From Propionibacterium sp. (lineage in GTDB: Bacteria > Actinomycetota > Actinomycetes > Propionibacteriales > Propionibacteriaceae): a DNA stretch of 39,653 nucleotides. The position numbers were made by a program, and so were the translations under genes. Location: positions 1-39,653 of the forward strand of contig JALHFX010000021.1 of assembly GCA_022837595.1 (NCBI GenBank). The letters run 5' to 3'. How positions within the stretch are numbered: position 1 is the first letter of the stretch; every line of letters begins with the position of its first letter. The notes beneath the pieces are model-generated. The model was not told the DNA's origin, made no database searches, and was given only the letters and a program-made list of their open reading frames with translations. Positions 16,422-24,824 of the stretch are shown here, in pieces.

Positions 16422-19400
16422 ATGAGCGACCAAAAGGTGCGCCAGCCTGAAGGCTGCTACCGTACCGTGCCCGCACAGCTCGATCTGCCAGCGATGGACC
16501 ACCAGATTTTGAAGCTGTGGGATGAGCGCGACACCTTCCACCGCAGCTGGGAAGCCACCCAGGACGGAAAGCCGTGGACCTTCTTCGAGGGTCCACCGAC
16601 CGCCAACGGGCACCCCGGAACCCACCACATCGAGGCGCGGGTGTTCAAGGATGTCTTCCCCCGCTTCAAGACGATGCAGGGACGCAGAGTCGACCGCAAG
16701 GCCGGTTGGGATTGTCATGGATTGCCCGTGGAACTGGCCGTCGAGAACGAACTCGGCATCGACGACAAGTCCGAGATCGAGGCATACGGCGTAGCCAAAT
16801 TCAACGAACTCTGCCGCAAGTCGGTCTCCCGCTATGTCGGCGAGTTCGCCGAGCTGACCAACCGGATGGGCTACTGGGTCGACCTCGACGACGCCTATTG
16901 GACGATGGACCCGCATTACATCGAGTCCGAGTGGTGGGCTTTGAAGCAAATCTTCGACAACGGTCTGCTGGTTGAGGACTACCGCGTCGCCCCCTACTGC
17001 CCGAAGGATCAGACTGCGCTCAGCGATCACGAGGTCTCCCAGGGCTACGAAGACATCTCCGACCCGTCGGTTTACGTCCGGTTCCCCTTGCTGGACGGCC
17101 CATGGGCGGGCGCCGACCTGCTGGTCTGGACGACCACACCCTGGACGCTGGTCAGCAATACCGCGGTCGCGGTGCATCCCGAAGTCAACTACGTGCGCGC
17201 GTCCGATGGCGCTACTCAGCTGGTCGTCGCCGAGCCGCTCTTCGAAACTGTACTCGGATCTATCGTCGACGATGACGGCAACCCCGTCTGGCAGATCGTC
17301 GATCAGGTAGTCGGCGCCCAGATGGAGCGCTGGGACTATCAGCGTCCATTCGAACTCGTGCAATTCACCGACAAAGCGAACTTCATCGTGCTGGCCGACT
17401 ACGTCACGACCGACGACGGTACTGGTCTGGTGCACCAGGCGCCGGCATTCGGCGCCGACGACATGGCCGTTTGCCGGGCCTACGGCCTCGAGATGATCAA
17501 CCCGATCCGTCGTGACGGCACCTTCGACGAATCTGTGCCATTGATTGGCGGGGTCTTCTTCAAGACCGCTGATACAGCACTGGTTGAAGACCTTCAGAAG
17601 CGAGGACTGCTGTGGAAGCTGCAGCCCTATACCCACTCCTATCCGCACTGCTGGCGCTGCGGCACCCCACTTATCTACTACGCGCAGCCGTCGTGGTATA
17701 TCCGCACCACGCAGATCAAGGAAGCGCTGCTGCGTGAAAACGAGGGCACCAACTGGTACCCCGAGAACATCAAACACGGCCGCTACGGCGACTGGCTGAA
17801 CAACAACATCGACTGGGCACTGAGCCGCAGCCGCTACTGGGGCACCCCACTGCCGATCTGGCGCAACGACGCCGATCCAACGAAGGTAATCTGCGTCGGT
17901 TCGCGCGCCGAGCTGGGGCGACTGGCCGGACAGGACCTGAGTGAGCTCGATCCGCATCGTCCGTTCGTCGACGACATCACGTTCACGGTTGCGGGTGACG
18001 AGGGCACCTACCGCCGGGTACCCGAGGTGATCGATGCCTGGTTCGACTCGGGCTCGATGCCGTTCGCGCAGTGGGGCTACCCCTACGTCGAGGGCTCGAA
18101 GGAAATCTTCGAGCAGCACTATCCGGCCGACTTCATCTGTGAGGCGATCGACCAGACTCGCGGCTGGTTCTACACGCTGATGGCCGTCGGCACGCTGATC
18201 TTCGACCAGTCCAGCTACCGCAACGTGCTCTGCCTGGGCCACATCCTCGCCGAGGACGGCCGCAAGATGAGTAAACATTTGGGCAATATCTTGGAGCCCA
18301 TCCCGTTGATGGATACCCACGGTGCGGACGCGGTGCGCTGGTTCATGGCCTGCTCCGGCTCGCCGTGGTCTGCCCGACGGGTTGGCGCGGGTGCGTTGCA
18401 GGAAACCGTGCGCAAGGTGCTGCTGACCTACTGGAATACCGTGGCGTTTCAGAGCCTCTATGCTCGGGCGAACGATTGGGCACCGGTGGGCGAGGCGCCG
18501 CCGGTTAGCGAGCGTCACGTGCTTGACCGCTGGCTGGTTTCGGCGATGCAGCAGCTGATCGTTGACGTCACCGCCGATCTGGAGGCCTTCGATACTCAGC
18601 ATGCGGGAGTGCAGCTGGCCGATTTCATCGACAACCTCTCGAACTGGTATGTCCGGCGTAGTCGCCGTCGTTTCTGGGTAGGCGACCCGGGTGCGTTGTG
18701 GACGCTGCACGAGACCCTTGACCAGCTGACCCGGCTGTTGTCGCCGATCGTGCCGTTCATCACCGAGCGCGTTTGGCAGGACCTCTTCGTGCCGACTGAC
18801 CCTCAGGGTGCTGACTCGGTGCATCTGACCAGCTGGCCGGTGGCGGACGAATCGTTGATCGAACCCAAGCTGGATTCGGCCATGAAGCTCGCTCGCCGGT
18901 TGGTCGAGCTCGGACGCGCGGCCCGCGCTGAGGCCAAGGTCAAGACCCGCCAGCCGTTGCGGCGCGCGCTGATCAGTTCGTCCGCCCGCACCCACCTGCT
19001 CGATGAGTTGCTCGGCGAGATCACGTCCGAACTGAATATCGGCTCCGTCGAGACCTTCCGGGCGGCCGGCGATGTCGTCGATTACGCTGCGAAGGCGAAT
19101 TTCCGGGCGCTCGGCAAACGCTACGGGAAACAGACCCCCCTGGTCGCGAAGGCTGTGGCGAATGCGGACGCCGCCGAGTTGGCACGTCAGTTGGCTTCGG
19201 ATGGCCGTCTCAAGCTGGATGTCGAAGGAGTCGGTGAGGTCGAACTGAGTTCGGATGATGTTTTCATCAGCGAACGGCCTCGTGAGGGTTGGTCGGTGGT
19301 CGACGAGGACGGCCAAACGGTCGCGCTCGACTTGGAGCTAACCCCCGAGCTGATCTCTGCCGGGCTGGCGCGCGAGGCGATCCGGTTCATCCAGGAGACC

Positions 19401-19604
19401 CGTAAAGCGTCCGGCCTGGATGTCAGCGATCGGATCCGTTTGGCGTGGGCAGCGGACAACCCGGAAATGGCCAAGGCGGTCGCCGAGCACCTCAAGCAGA
19501 TCGCGGACGAAGTGTTGGCCGTAGCCACCGAGCAGGCTTCTGTGGGTGAGGGCTGGGTGGACGATGCCGAGACCGGCCTGCACGTCCGGGTCGAGAAAGC
19601 CTAA
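16422..19604 (+). CDS. ileS: Isoleucyl-tRNA synthetase, type 2 (eukaryote-like)
   Basis: The 1060-residue class I synthetase charges tRNA-Ile. The HIGH-box equivalent is HPGTHH within EGPPTANGHPGTHHIEAR (about residues 52-71), and the KMSKS loop is KMSKH (about 613-617). An inserted CP1 editing domain separates the two, followed by the anticodon-binding region and a C-terminal extension. The length and the motif context PPTANGHPG are those of the IleS2 class, whose members are often naturally tolerant of mupirocin. The frame is open upstream to 16323, but the ATG at 16422 is the true start: it has GAGGGA 7 bases upstream, and that site lies in the sequestering stem of the T-box. A strong hairpin follows the stop. 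Confidence 0.97.
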   Translation: MSDQKVRQPEGCYRTVPAQLDLPAMDHQILKLWDERDTFHRSWEATQDGKPWTFFEGPPTANGHPGTHHIEARVFKDVFPRFKTMQGRRVDRKAGWDCHGLPVELAVENELGIDDKSEIEAYGVAKFNELCRKSVSRYVGEFAELTNRMGYWVDLDDAYWTMDPHYIESEWWALKQIFDNGLLVEDYRVAPYCPKDQTALSDHEVSQGYEDISDPSVYVRFPLLDGPWAGADLLVWTTTPWTLVSNTAVAVHPEVNYVRASDGATQLVVAEPLFETVLGSIVDDDGNPVWQIVDQVVGAQMERWDYQRPFELVQFTDKANFIVLADYVTTDDGTGLVHQAPAFGADDMAVCRAYGLEMINPIRRDGTFDESVPLIGGVFFKTADTALVEDLQKRGLLWKLQPYTHSYPHCWRCGTPLIYYAQPSWYIRTTQIKEALLRENEGTNWYPENIKHGRYGDWLNNNIDWALSRSRYWGTPLPIWRNDADPTKVICVGSRAELGRLAGQDLSELDPHRPFVDDITFTVAGDEGTYRRVPEVIDAWFDSGSMPFAQWGYPYVEGSKEIFEQHYPADFICEAIDQTRGWFYTLMAVGTLIFDQSSYRNVLCLGHILAEDGRKMSKHLGNILEPIPLMDTHGADAVRWFMACSGSPWSARRVGAGALQETVRKVLLTYWNTVAFQSLYARANDWAPVGEAPPVSERHVLDRWLVSAMQQLIVDVTADLEAFDTQHAGVQLADFIDNLSNWYVRRSRRRFWVGDPGALWTLHETLDQLTRLLSPIVPFITERVWQDLFVPTDPQGADSVHLTSWPVADESLIEPKLDSAMKLARRLVELGRAARAEAKVKTRQPLRRALISSSARTHLLDELLGEITSELNIGSVETFRAAGDVVDYAAKANFRALGKRYGKQTPLVAKAVANADAAELARQLASDGRLKLDVEGVGEVELSSDDVFISERPREGWSVVDEDGQTVALDLELTPELISAGLAREAIRFIQETRKASGLDVSDRIRLAWAADNPEMAKAVAEHLKQIADEVLAVATEQASVGEGWVDDAETGLHVRVEKA

Positions 19605-19614
19605 GCCGCTTTTC

Positions 19615-19662
19615 GGGCCCGGCACTGCGCGGCGAGCTCCCGCACCGCGCGGTGCCGGCCCC
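19615..19662 (+). terminator. ileS: GC-rich hairpin after ileS
   Basis: Arms 19615-19632 and 19645-19662 pair over 18 positions with one mismatch and one G-T wobble around a 12-base loop, starting 10 bases after the ileS stop. The stem is very strong and fits a terminator, although no U-tract follows. Confidence 0.75.
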
Positions 19663-19670
19663 GTCCATCC

Positions 19671-19910
19671 GGCGGATTGTGTAGTTCCCGGGTCCGTGGC
19701 GGGCTCTGGATCTACACGGTCGGGTGGAGTCGGCAGGCGGGACCCCAGACCTGGCGGATTGTGTAGTTCCCGGGTCCGTGGCGGGCTCTGGATCTACACG
19801 GTCGCGTGGAATCGGCAGGCGGGACCCAGACCTGGCGGATTGTGTAGTTCCCGGGTCCGTGGCGGGCTCTAGATCTACACAGTCGGGTGGAATCGGTAGG
19901 CGAGTGGCCC
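19671..19910. repeat. Three tandem ~82-bp repeats, each with a GTGTAG/CTACAC hairpin
   Basis: Copies begin with GGCGGATTGTGTAG at 19671, 19753 and 19834, spaced 82 and 81 bases. Each contains a 39-base hairpin. GTGTAG pairs with CTACAC, then TCC with GGA, then CGGGTCC with the GGGCTC side through wobbles, leaving a GTGGC loop. Differences between copies are few and some preserve pairing. A fourth, more diverged member is at 23900-23938 and the left arm of another is at 39628-39636. Confidence 0.85.
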
Positions 19911-19967
19911 GGATCCGAGGGCGGGTGCTCCGGCTGCGCGGGGGTGGCTTATTCCCCTCCTGGTTAG

Positions 19968-22838
19968 ATGGAAGCCATGGACACGCCGACGCCAGTCTCT
20001 GGCCCGCCGTTCGCTCGTCCTGGGGTGGAGCTCGCGCGTGACCTGGGCTCGGATCCGACCACTGGCCTGAGCGCTGCCGCGGCCGCTGAGCGTCTTGCCC
20101 ACGATGGCCCCAATGAACTGGAAACCACACCGCGCAAACCCCTGTGGAAGCGGTTCTTCGCTCAGTTCTCCGACCCACTAGTCGGGCTGTTACTCGTAGC
20201 CATCATCATTTCGGCGGTCGCCTGGGTGTTTGAAGGCGCCCGCGGGGTTCCCGTCGACTCGATCGTTATCGCGGCTGTACTCCTGCTGAACGCGATCATC
20301 GGACTGGTACAGGAGAATCGGGCCGACCAAGCGGTGGCTGCGTTGAAAGAGATGACCAAGGCGATGAGCATGGTCATCCGTGATGGCGCGCGTGTCGAGA
20401 TTCCCGCTGCCGAACTTGTCAGAGGCGATCTGGTGGTCTTGTCCGAGGGCGACCAGGTCCCGGCCGACGCCCGGCTCGTCTCCGCGGCTGCGCTCCGCGT
20501 GATCGAGGCCTCGCTGACTGGCGAGGCCGAGGCAGTCTCGAAGTCAACAGCCCCCGTAAGTCCGGTCGCTGAACTGGCAGAGCGCACGAATATGGTCTTC
20601 CGCGGCACTTCGATCGCCCAAGGTAGCGGATCGGCCATCGTCACAGCGACCGGCACTGACACCGAGGTTGGCGCTATCGCGGAGCTGCTTTCGTCCGTGG
20701 ACGACGCACCCACGCCCTTGCAACGCGAAATCGCGCAGGTTTCGAAGATGCTCGGTATCGCGGTGCTGGGCATCGCGGTGATCGTCATCGTGACGCTGGT
20801 GCTCTTGGGTAATGTGTACTCTTCCGAGGACTTTGTCGACACACTCCTCCTCGGGGTCTCGCTGGCAGTAGCGGCGGTGCCCGAGGGGCTGCCGGCGATC
20901 CTGTCGGTCGTGCTCGCTCTAGGCGTGCAGCGGATGGCCGCCCACAATGCGGTGGTGAAGAAGCTGACCAGCGTGGAGACGTTGGGTTCGGCGACTGTGA
21001 TCTGCTCCGACAAGACCGGCACCCTGACTCGCTCCGAGATGACCATTCAGGAGGTGGCGACCGCCTCGGGCTCAACCGTGGTGACCGGTGTCGGCTACGA
21101 ACCAGTCGGTCGAGTAGCCCCTGATGCAGACCATGATGGTATTCCGGATGCCGAGAAACTGGCGGGTCCTTTGGCTGACGAGGTGACGGTGGTCTTGTCG
21201 GGCGGGGTCATGGCCTCCGATTCCGAACTCGCCCAGGACGAAGACGGCGCGTGGCATGTGCTGGGCGACCCCACCGAGGGGGCTTTCCTGGTGGCCGAGA
21301 TCAAGGCCGGCGTGGCGGGCTCGAGGGAGGGACGTTTCGAGCGCGTCGGGGTCATCCCATTCACCTCCGAGCGCAAGCTGATGAGCGTCTTCTACCTCGA
21401 CGAAGCGCACGACTCGATCACGATGGTCGCCAAGGGCGCTCCTGATATCTTGCTCGAGCTATGTACACGGGTGCGAGTAGGCAAGGGCTCACAGCCCCTG
21501 GATGACATCCACCGGCAACGCGTGATGGCCGAGATCGAGGAAATGAGTTCCCGCGCGCTGCGAACCCTCGCAGTCGCGGTGCGAGAAATCACCCGAGAGC
21601 AGTTCGAGGCAACTCGGATCGGCAGCGAGACCGAACGTCAGGAGCATCTCACGGCACTTGAGAACGGTCTCACTCTCGCCGGCGTCGTGGGCATCATCGA
21701 CCCGGCTCGTCCGGAAGCTGCGCGCGCGGTGGCCGAGGCCCACCGGGCCAGAATCCGGGTGCTGATGATAACCGGTGATTATCCGGCGACCGCCGGACGA
21801 ATCGCAGCAGATCTTGCGATCGCTCCCGAGGGCGCCCGCGTTCTGACCGGTGCCGAGCTGACTGCGATGGACGACGACGAGCTGTCCGCAGTGGTGCGCG
21901 ATGTGAACGTCTATGCGCGGGTGGCTCCGGCTCACAAGATGCGGATTGTGCGCGCCTTACAGGCACAAGGCGAGACGGTCGCGATGACCGGGGACGGCGT
22001 CAACGATGCCCCCGCGCTACGGGCAGCCGATATTGGGGTGGCGATGGGAGTCGCCGGTACCCAGGTGACCAAAGAAGCCGGGACGATGGTGCTGGCTGAT
22101 GATAATTTCGCAACTATCGTCGATGCGGTCCGTGAAGGACGCCGGATCTTCGACAACATCCGCAAGTTTCTGCGCTATCTGCTGTCGTCCAACATGGGCG
22201 AGGTGCTGACGGTCTTCCTCGGTGTCGTGCTGGCTGGTGTGCTCGGGCTGACCACCGAGGGCGGGTCGGGTGTGGTGTTGCCGCTGTTGGCTACGCAGAT
22301 CCTATGGATCAACCTGGTGACTGATTCGGCGCCGGCGCTGGCGATGGGAGTCGATCCGTCGGTAGAGGACGTGATGGCGCGCAGGCCTCGTCGCGCGGAC
22401 GAGCCGGTGATCAACCGGTCGATGTGGTCGGGCATCATCTCGATCGGTCTGGTGATGGCGATCGCTACTCTGCTGACCATCGACATCTTTCTGCCCGGCG
22501 GCCTGATCGAGGGCGCCGATTCGCTGCCGGTGGCTCGTACCGCTGGGTTCACCACGCTGGTCTTCGCGCAACTGTTCAACACTCTGAATGCCCGATCAGA
22601 GGATGTCTCGGCCTTCCATCATCTCTTCGTGAACCCATGGTTGTGGGCATCACTGGCGCTCGGTGTGGTGCTGCAAGTATTGGTGGTCGAAATCGGTTTC
22701 CTGCAAACCGCATTCGGCACCGCCTCGCTCGACTTGATGCACTGGGGAGTTTGCTTCGCGATGGCCTCGACCGTGCTCTGGTTCGATGAGATCCGCAAGC
22801 TGATCCGGCGATCGCGCGCAGCTACAGAAATCTCGTGA
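19968..22838 (+). CDS. P2A-type cation-transporting ATPase, probably Ca2+
   Basis: The 956-residue P-type ATPase has the complete order of motifs. An N-terminal cation ATPase domain (ARDLGSDPTTGLSAAAAAERL) leads into the actuator loop, which has TGEAEAV near 184. M4 carries PEGLP near 304. The phosphorylated aspartate is D348 in CSDKTGTLT, and the hinge MTGDGVNDAPALRAADIG is near 673. A C-terminal set of helices follows, with the segment LWINLVTDSAPALAMGVD typical of P2A pumps. Family precedent points to Ca2+ (or Mn2+) export driven by ATP; selectivity is not proven. Two in-frame starts exist, ATG 19968 and ATG 19977, neither with a clear Shine-Dalgarno. It converges on the quinone oxidoreductase with only one base between the stop codons. 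Confidence 0.94.
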   Translation: MEAMDTPTPVSGPPFARPGVELARDLGSDPTTGLSAAAAAERLAHDGPNELETTPRKPLWKRFFAQFSDPLVGLLLVAIIISAVAWVFEGARGVPVDSIVIAAVLLLNAIIGLVQENRADQAVAALKEMTKAMSMVIRDGARVEIPAAELVRGDLVVLSEGDQVPADARLVSAAALRVIEASLTGEAEAVSKSTAPVSPVAELAERTNMVFRGTSIAQGSGSAIVTATGTDTEVGAIAELLSSVDDAPTPLQREIAQVSKMLGIAVLGIAVIVIVTLVLLGNVYSSEDFVDTLLLGVSLAVAAVPEGLPAILSVVLALGVQRMAAHNAVVKKLTSVETLGSATVICSDKTGTLTRSEMTIQEVATASGSTVVTGVGYEPVGRVAPDADHDGIPDAEKLAGPLADEVTVVLSGGVMASDSELAQDEDGAWHVLGDPTEGAFLVAEIKAGVAGSREGRFERVGVIPFTSERKLMSVFYLDEAHDSITMVAKGAPDILLELCTRVRVGKGSQPLDDIHRQRVMAEIEEMSSRALRTLAVAVREITREQFEATRIGSETERQEHLTALENGLTLAGVVGIIDPARPEAARAVAEAHRARIRVLMITGDYPATAGRIAADLAIAPEGARVLTGAELTAMDDDELSAVVRDVNVYARVAPAHKMRIVRALQAQGETVAMTGDGVNDAPALRAADIGVAMGVAGTQVTKEAGTMVLADDNFATIVDAVREGRRIFDNIRKFLRYLLSSNMGEVLTVFLGVVLAGVLGLTTEGGSGVVLPLLATQILWINLVTDSAPALAMGVDPSVEDVMARRPRRADEPVINRSMWSGIISIGLVMAIATLLTIDIFLPGGLIEGADSLPVARTAGFTTLVFAQLFNTLNARSEDVSAFHHLFVNPWLWASLALGVVLQVLVVEIGFLQTAFGTASLDLMHWGVCFAMASTVLWFDEIRKLIRRSRAATEIS

Positions 22839-22839
22839 C

Positions 22840-23820
22840 TCAGACGATGAGCAGCACCTTGCCCGTCGTTTGCCGAGATTCGAGGGCTTGATGCGCCTGC
22901 GCGGCGTCCGCCAACGGGAAGGTGGCACCGATCGGGACCCGCAGTTCGCCCGAGGCCGCCGCACCGAGAACCTCGCCGGCCCGCCAGAGCGTCTCCTGCC
23001 TGGTCAGGGTGTAGTGAACCAGCGTCGGACGCGTGATGAACAGCGATCCTCCAGAGTTCAGCCGCTGCAAATCGAACGGCGGCACCTGGCCGGACGCGCC
23101 ACCGAAAAGCACCATCGTGCCCCGGATGCGCAGGCTCGCCAGAGAGGCGTCGAAGGTGGCCTTGCCGACACCATCGAAAACCACGTCGACGCCGTCGCCT
23201 GCCAGCACTCGGATGATGCGCGGCAGTTCGGTGGCCAGGTCGGGGATCTCGGAATAGACGAGCGCGTCGCTCGCGCCATAGCTCTTCGCCAGTTCGGCCT
23301 TCTCCTGGGTGCCTGCGGTCGCGATCACGCGTCCACCGTGAGAGGTGATCAGCTGGGTCAACAGGCCACCAACGCCTCCGGCTGCGGCATGGACGAGCGC
23401 GACCGTGCTCTGCGACACCGGATAGGTCGAGCGGCAGAGATAATGGGCGGTCATACCTTGCAACGGCAGTGCGGCGGCAGCCTGCAGATTCATGCCCTCG
23501 GGCATTGGCAGCAGCTTCTCGGCGTTCACCGCGACGTATTCAGCGTATGAACCGGGACCTTCGGCCCAGGCAACCGCGTCGCCCTCGTTGATGCCATCCA
23601 CCTCGGGGCCGACCGCGACCACATGGCCGGAGCCCTCAACGCCGACGACATGCGGGTAGTCCATCTTGTAGACCCCGGAACGACGATAGGTGTCGATGAA
23701 GTTCACACCGGCCGCAGCAACCTTGACCACGACCTGGCCCGGTCCAGCGACAGGTTCAGGCAGATCGGTTAATTCGAGTACTTCGGGTCCGCCCGCGGCG
23801 GTAGCGATGACAGCCTTCAT
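22840..23820 (-). CDS. NAD(P)H:quinone oxidoreductase, zeta-crystallin type MDR family
   Basis: The 326-residue product belongs to the zinc-independent medium-chain reductases. The GroES-like N-terminal half includes GVNFIDTYRRSGVY (about residues 40-53) and GVEGSGHVVAVG. The Rossmann half contains the AAAGGVGGLL loop for NADPH and the segment VVFDGVGKATFD. The cysteines that bind catalytic and structural zinc in alcohol dehydrogenases are absent, as expected for quinone reductases of the Qor type, which reduce quinones by one electron or act on enones. The start ATG 23820 gives the conserved MKAVIATAAGGPEVLEL; the frame is open 53 codons further, but that part is low-complexity and spans the upstream hairpin. 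The preceding leader holds a 20-bp tandem duplication and a hairpin repeat. Confidence 0.93.
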   Translation of the reverse strand: MKAVIATAAGGPEVLELTDLPEPVAGPGQVVVKVAAAGVNFIDTYRRSGVYKMDYPHVVGVEGSGHVVAVGPEVDGINEGDAVAWAEGPGSYAEYVAVNAEKLLPMPEGMNLQAAAALPLQGMTAHYLCRSTYPVSQSTVALVHAAAGGVGGLLTQLITSHGGRVIATAGTQEKAELAKSYGASDALVYSEIPDLATELPRIIRVLAGDGVDVVFDGVGKATFDASLASLRIRGTMVLFGGASGQVPPFDLQRLNSGGSLFITRPTLVHYTLTRQETLWRAGEVLGAAASGELRVPIGATFPLADAAQAHQALESRQTTGKVLLIV

Positions 23821-23856
23821 ATCGCCATTCAAGCACCGACGGGGCGCGATTGCCGT

Positions 23857-23896
23857 CCACCCGCCCCCATCTCGCGCCACCCGTCCCCATCTCGCG
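23857..23896. repeat. 20-bp tandem duplication in the qor leader
   Basis: CCACCCGCCCCCATCTCGCG (23857-23876) is followed directly by a copy that differs at one base (23877-23896). It abuts the hairpin repeat at 23900-23938 and lies about 40 bases upstream of the qor start. Confidence 0.85.
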
Positions 23897-23899
23897 ATC

Positions 23900-23938
23900 G
23901 TGTAGATCTGCGGCCCATGACGGGCCCAGGATCTACAC
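23900..23938. repeat. Single GTGTAG/CTACAC hairpin repeat downstream of deoD
   Basis: GTGTAGATC (23900-23908) and GATCTACAC (23930-23938) are perfect inverted arms. An inner stem GGCCC/GGGCC closes a 5-base loop. The total of 39 bases equals the hairpins at 19671-19910, and the layout is the same. It starts 58 bases after the deoD stop, so it may terminate deoD. Confidence 0.8.
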
Positions 23939-23995
23939 AATGCGTGGAGGAAGGGCATGGGAGGCAGGGACACCGGCACTGGGGCACGGCCCTGA

Positions 23996-24745
23996 TCAGC
24001 TGAAAGCGGCTGCCAGAGCCAGGTCCAACGCTCCTGCGAAACGGGTTTCGCGTTCTTCGGGTGTCATCCGGTGCCCGTGCTCAGGTTGATCGGGTTCCGC
24101 GTCCAGCAGGTGATCGGAGACCGTGAGCACCGCGAGCGCCTGCTTCCCGAACTCGGCGGCAGTGGCGAACAAAGCCGCGGCTTCCATCTCGACGCCGAGT
24201 ACGCCGTATCGTGCGAGCTTGGCCGACCATCCCGGATCGGGATTGGGGACGTAGAAGTGGTCGTCCGAGACGACCATGCCAACGTGAGTTTGCTGGCCGC
24301 TTCGCGCAACCGTCGAGGACGCAGCGTCCACCGCTGCCCGGACGAGCCCGAAACTGGCCACGGCCGAGAAATTCAGCCCAGGCAGCCGAAGCTGATTGAT
24401 ATTCGACGTGGTGTGTGCGCCGACGGCCACGATTACATCGCCGAGCCTGACCTGAGACGAGATGCCACCACAGGTGCCGACCCGGATGATCCTCTCGACA
24501 CCAAACAGGGAGAACAACTCAGTAGCGTAGATGGTGATCGATGGTTGGCCCATCCCGGAACCCATCACGCTGAGTGGGCGGCCATCGACGGTGCCGGTGA
24601 AGCCGAGCATGCCGCGCACATCTGTGACGAGTTTCGCGTCCGGCATCAACTGCGTCGCGATGCGCTCGGCCCGCCGGGGATCACCGGGCATCAACACTGC
24701 CGGGGCAAAATCTCCGGGTTCGGCCGCGATATGGGGAGTCGCCAT
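23996..24745 (-). CDS. deoD: Purine-nucleoside phosphorylase, DeoD (hexameric) type
   Basis: The 249-residue protein closely follows the DeoD family: the MATPHIAAEPGDFAPAVLMP start with the phosphate-binding GDPRRAE, VRGMLGFTGT, GSGMGQPSITIYATEL, RVGTCGGI, and the GVEMEAAALF segment that holds the ribose. The catalytic aspartate lies in TVSDH. It splits purine (deoxy)nucleosides with phosphate into base and (deoxy)ribose-1-phosphate in the cytoplasm. The ATG at 24745 has GAGAGGA about 10 bases upstream. The gene is divergent from the phosphohexo/pentomutase gene, with 79 bases between the starts, so the two may share a control region. The mutase would convert its sugar-1-phosphate product. 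Confidence 0.95.
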   Translation of the reverse strand: MATPHIAAEPGDFAPAVLMPGDPRRAERIATQLMPDAKLVTDVRGMLGFTGTVDGRPLSVMGSGMGQPSITIYATELFSLFGVERIIRVGTCGGISSQVRLGDVIVAVGAHTTSNINQLRLPGLNFSAVASFGLVRAAVDAASSTVARSGQQTHVGMVVSDDHFYVPNPDPGWSAKLARYGVLGVEMEAAALFATAAEFGKQALAVLTVSDHLLDAEPDQPEHGHRMTPEERETRFAGALDLALAAAFS

Positions 24746-24813
24746 CTGTGCGGGTCCTCTCAGTAAGGGGGAGAATGGCCGGGTGGGGCGTAATCCTCAG
24801 GATAGACCGGGGT

Positions 24814-24819
24814 AAGGAG
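24814..24819 (+). promoter_or_regulatory. Ribosome binding site of the phosphomutase gene
   Basis: AAGGAG sits 5 bases before the ATG at 24825 and supports that start. Confidence 0.7.
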
Positions 24820-24824
24820 TCACC

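Larger units (their letters stand above)
19605..19967. other. Intergenic region between ileS and the P-type ATPase
   Basis: The 363-base gap has no credible gene. It is almost entirely filled by one GC-rich hairpin (19615-19662) and three tandem copies of an ~82-bp hairpin repeat (19671-19910). The last ~55 bases must hold the ATPase translation signals, but no clear promoter or ribosome site is visible. Confidence 0.75.

Noticed and set aside
16218..19316. A 1032-codon open frame antisense to ileS
   Set aside because: It is the mirror of a clear, full-length ileS and of its T-box. Long antisense frames are common in high-GC DNA, and the translation shows no recognisable fold or motif.
22870..23550. 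A 226-codon frame antisense to qor
   Set aside because: It mirrors the full-length oxidoreductase and has no motif of its own.
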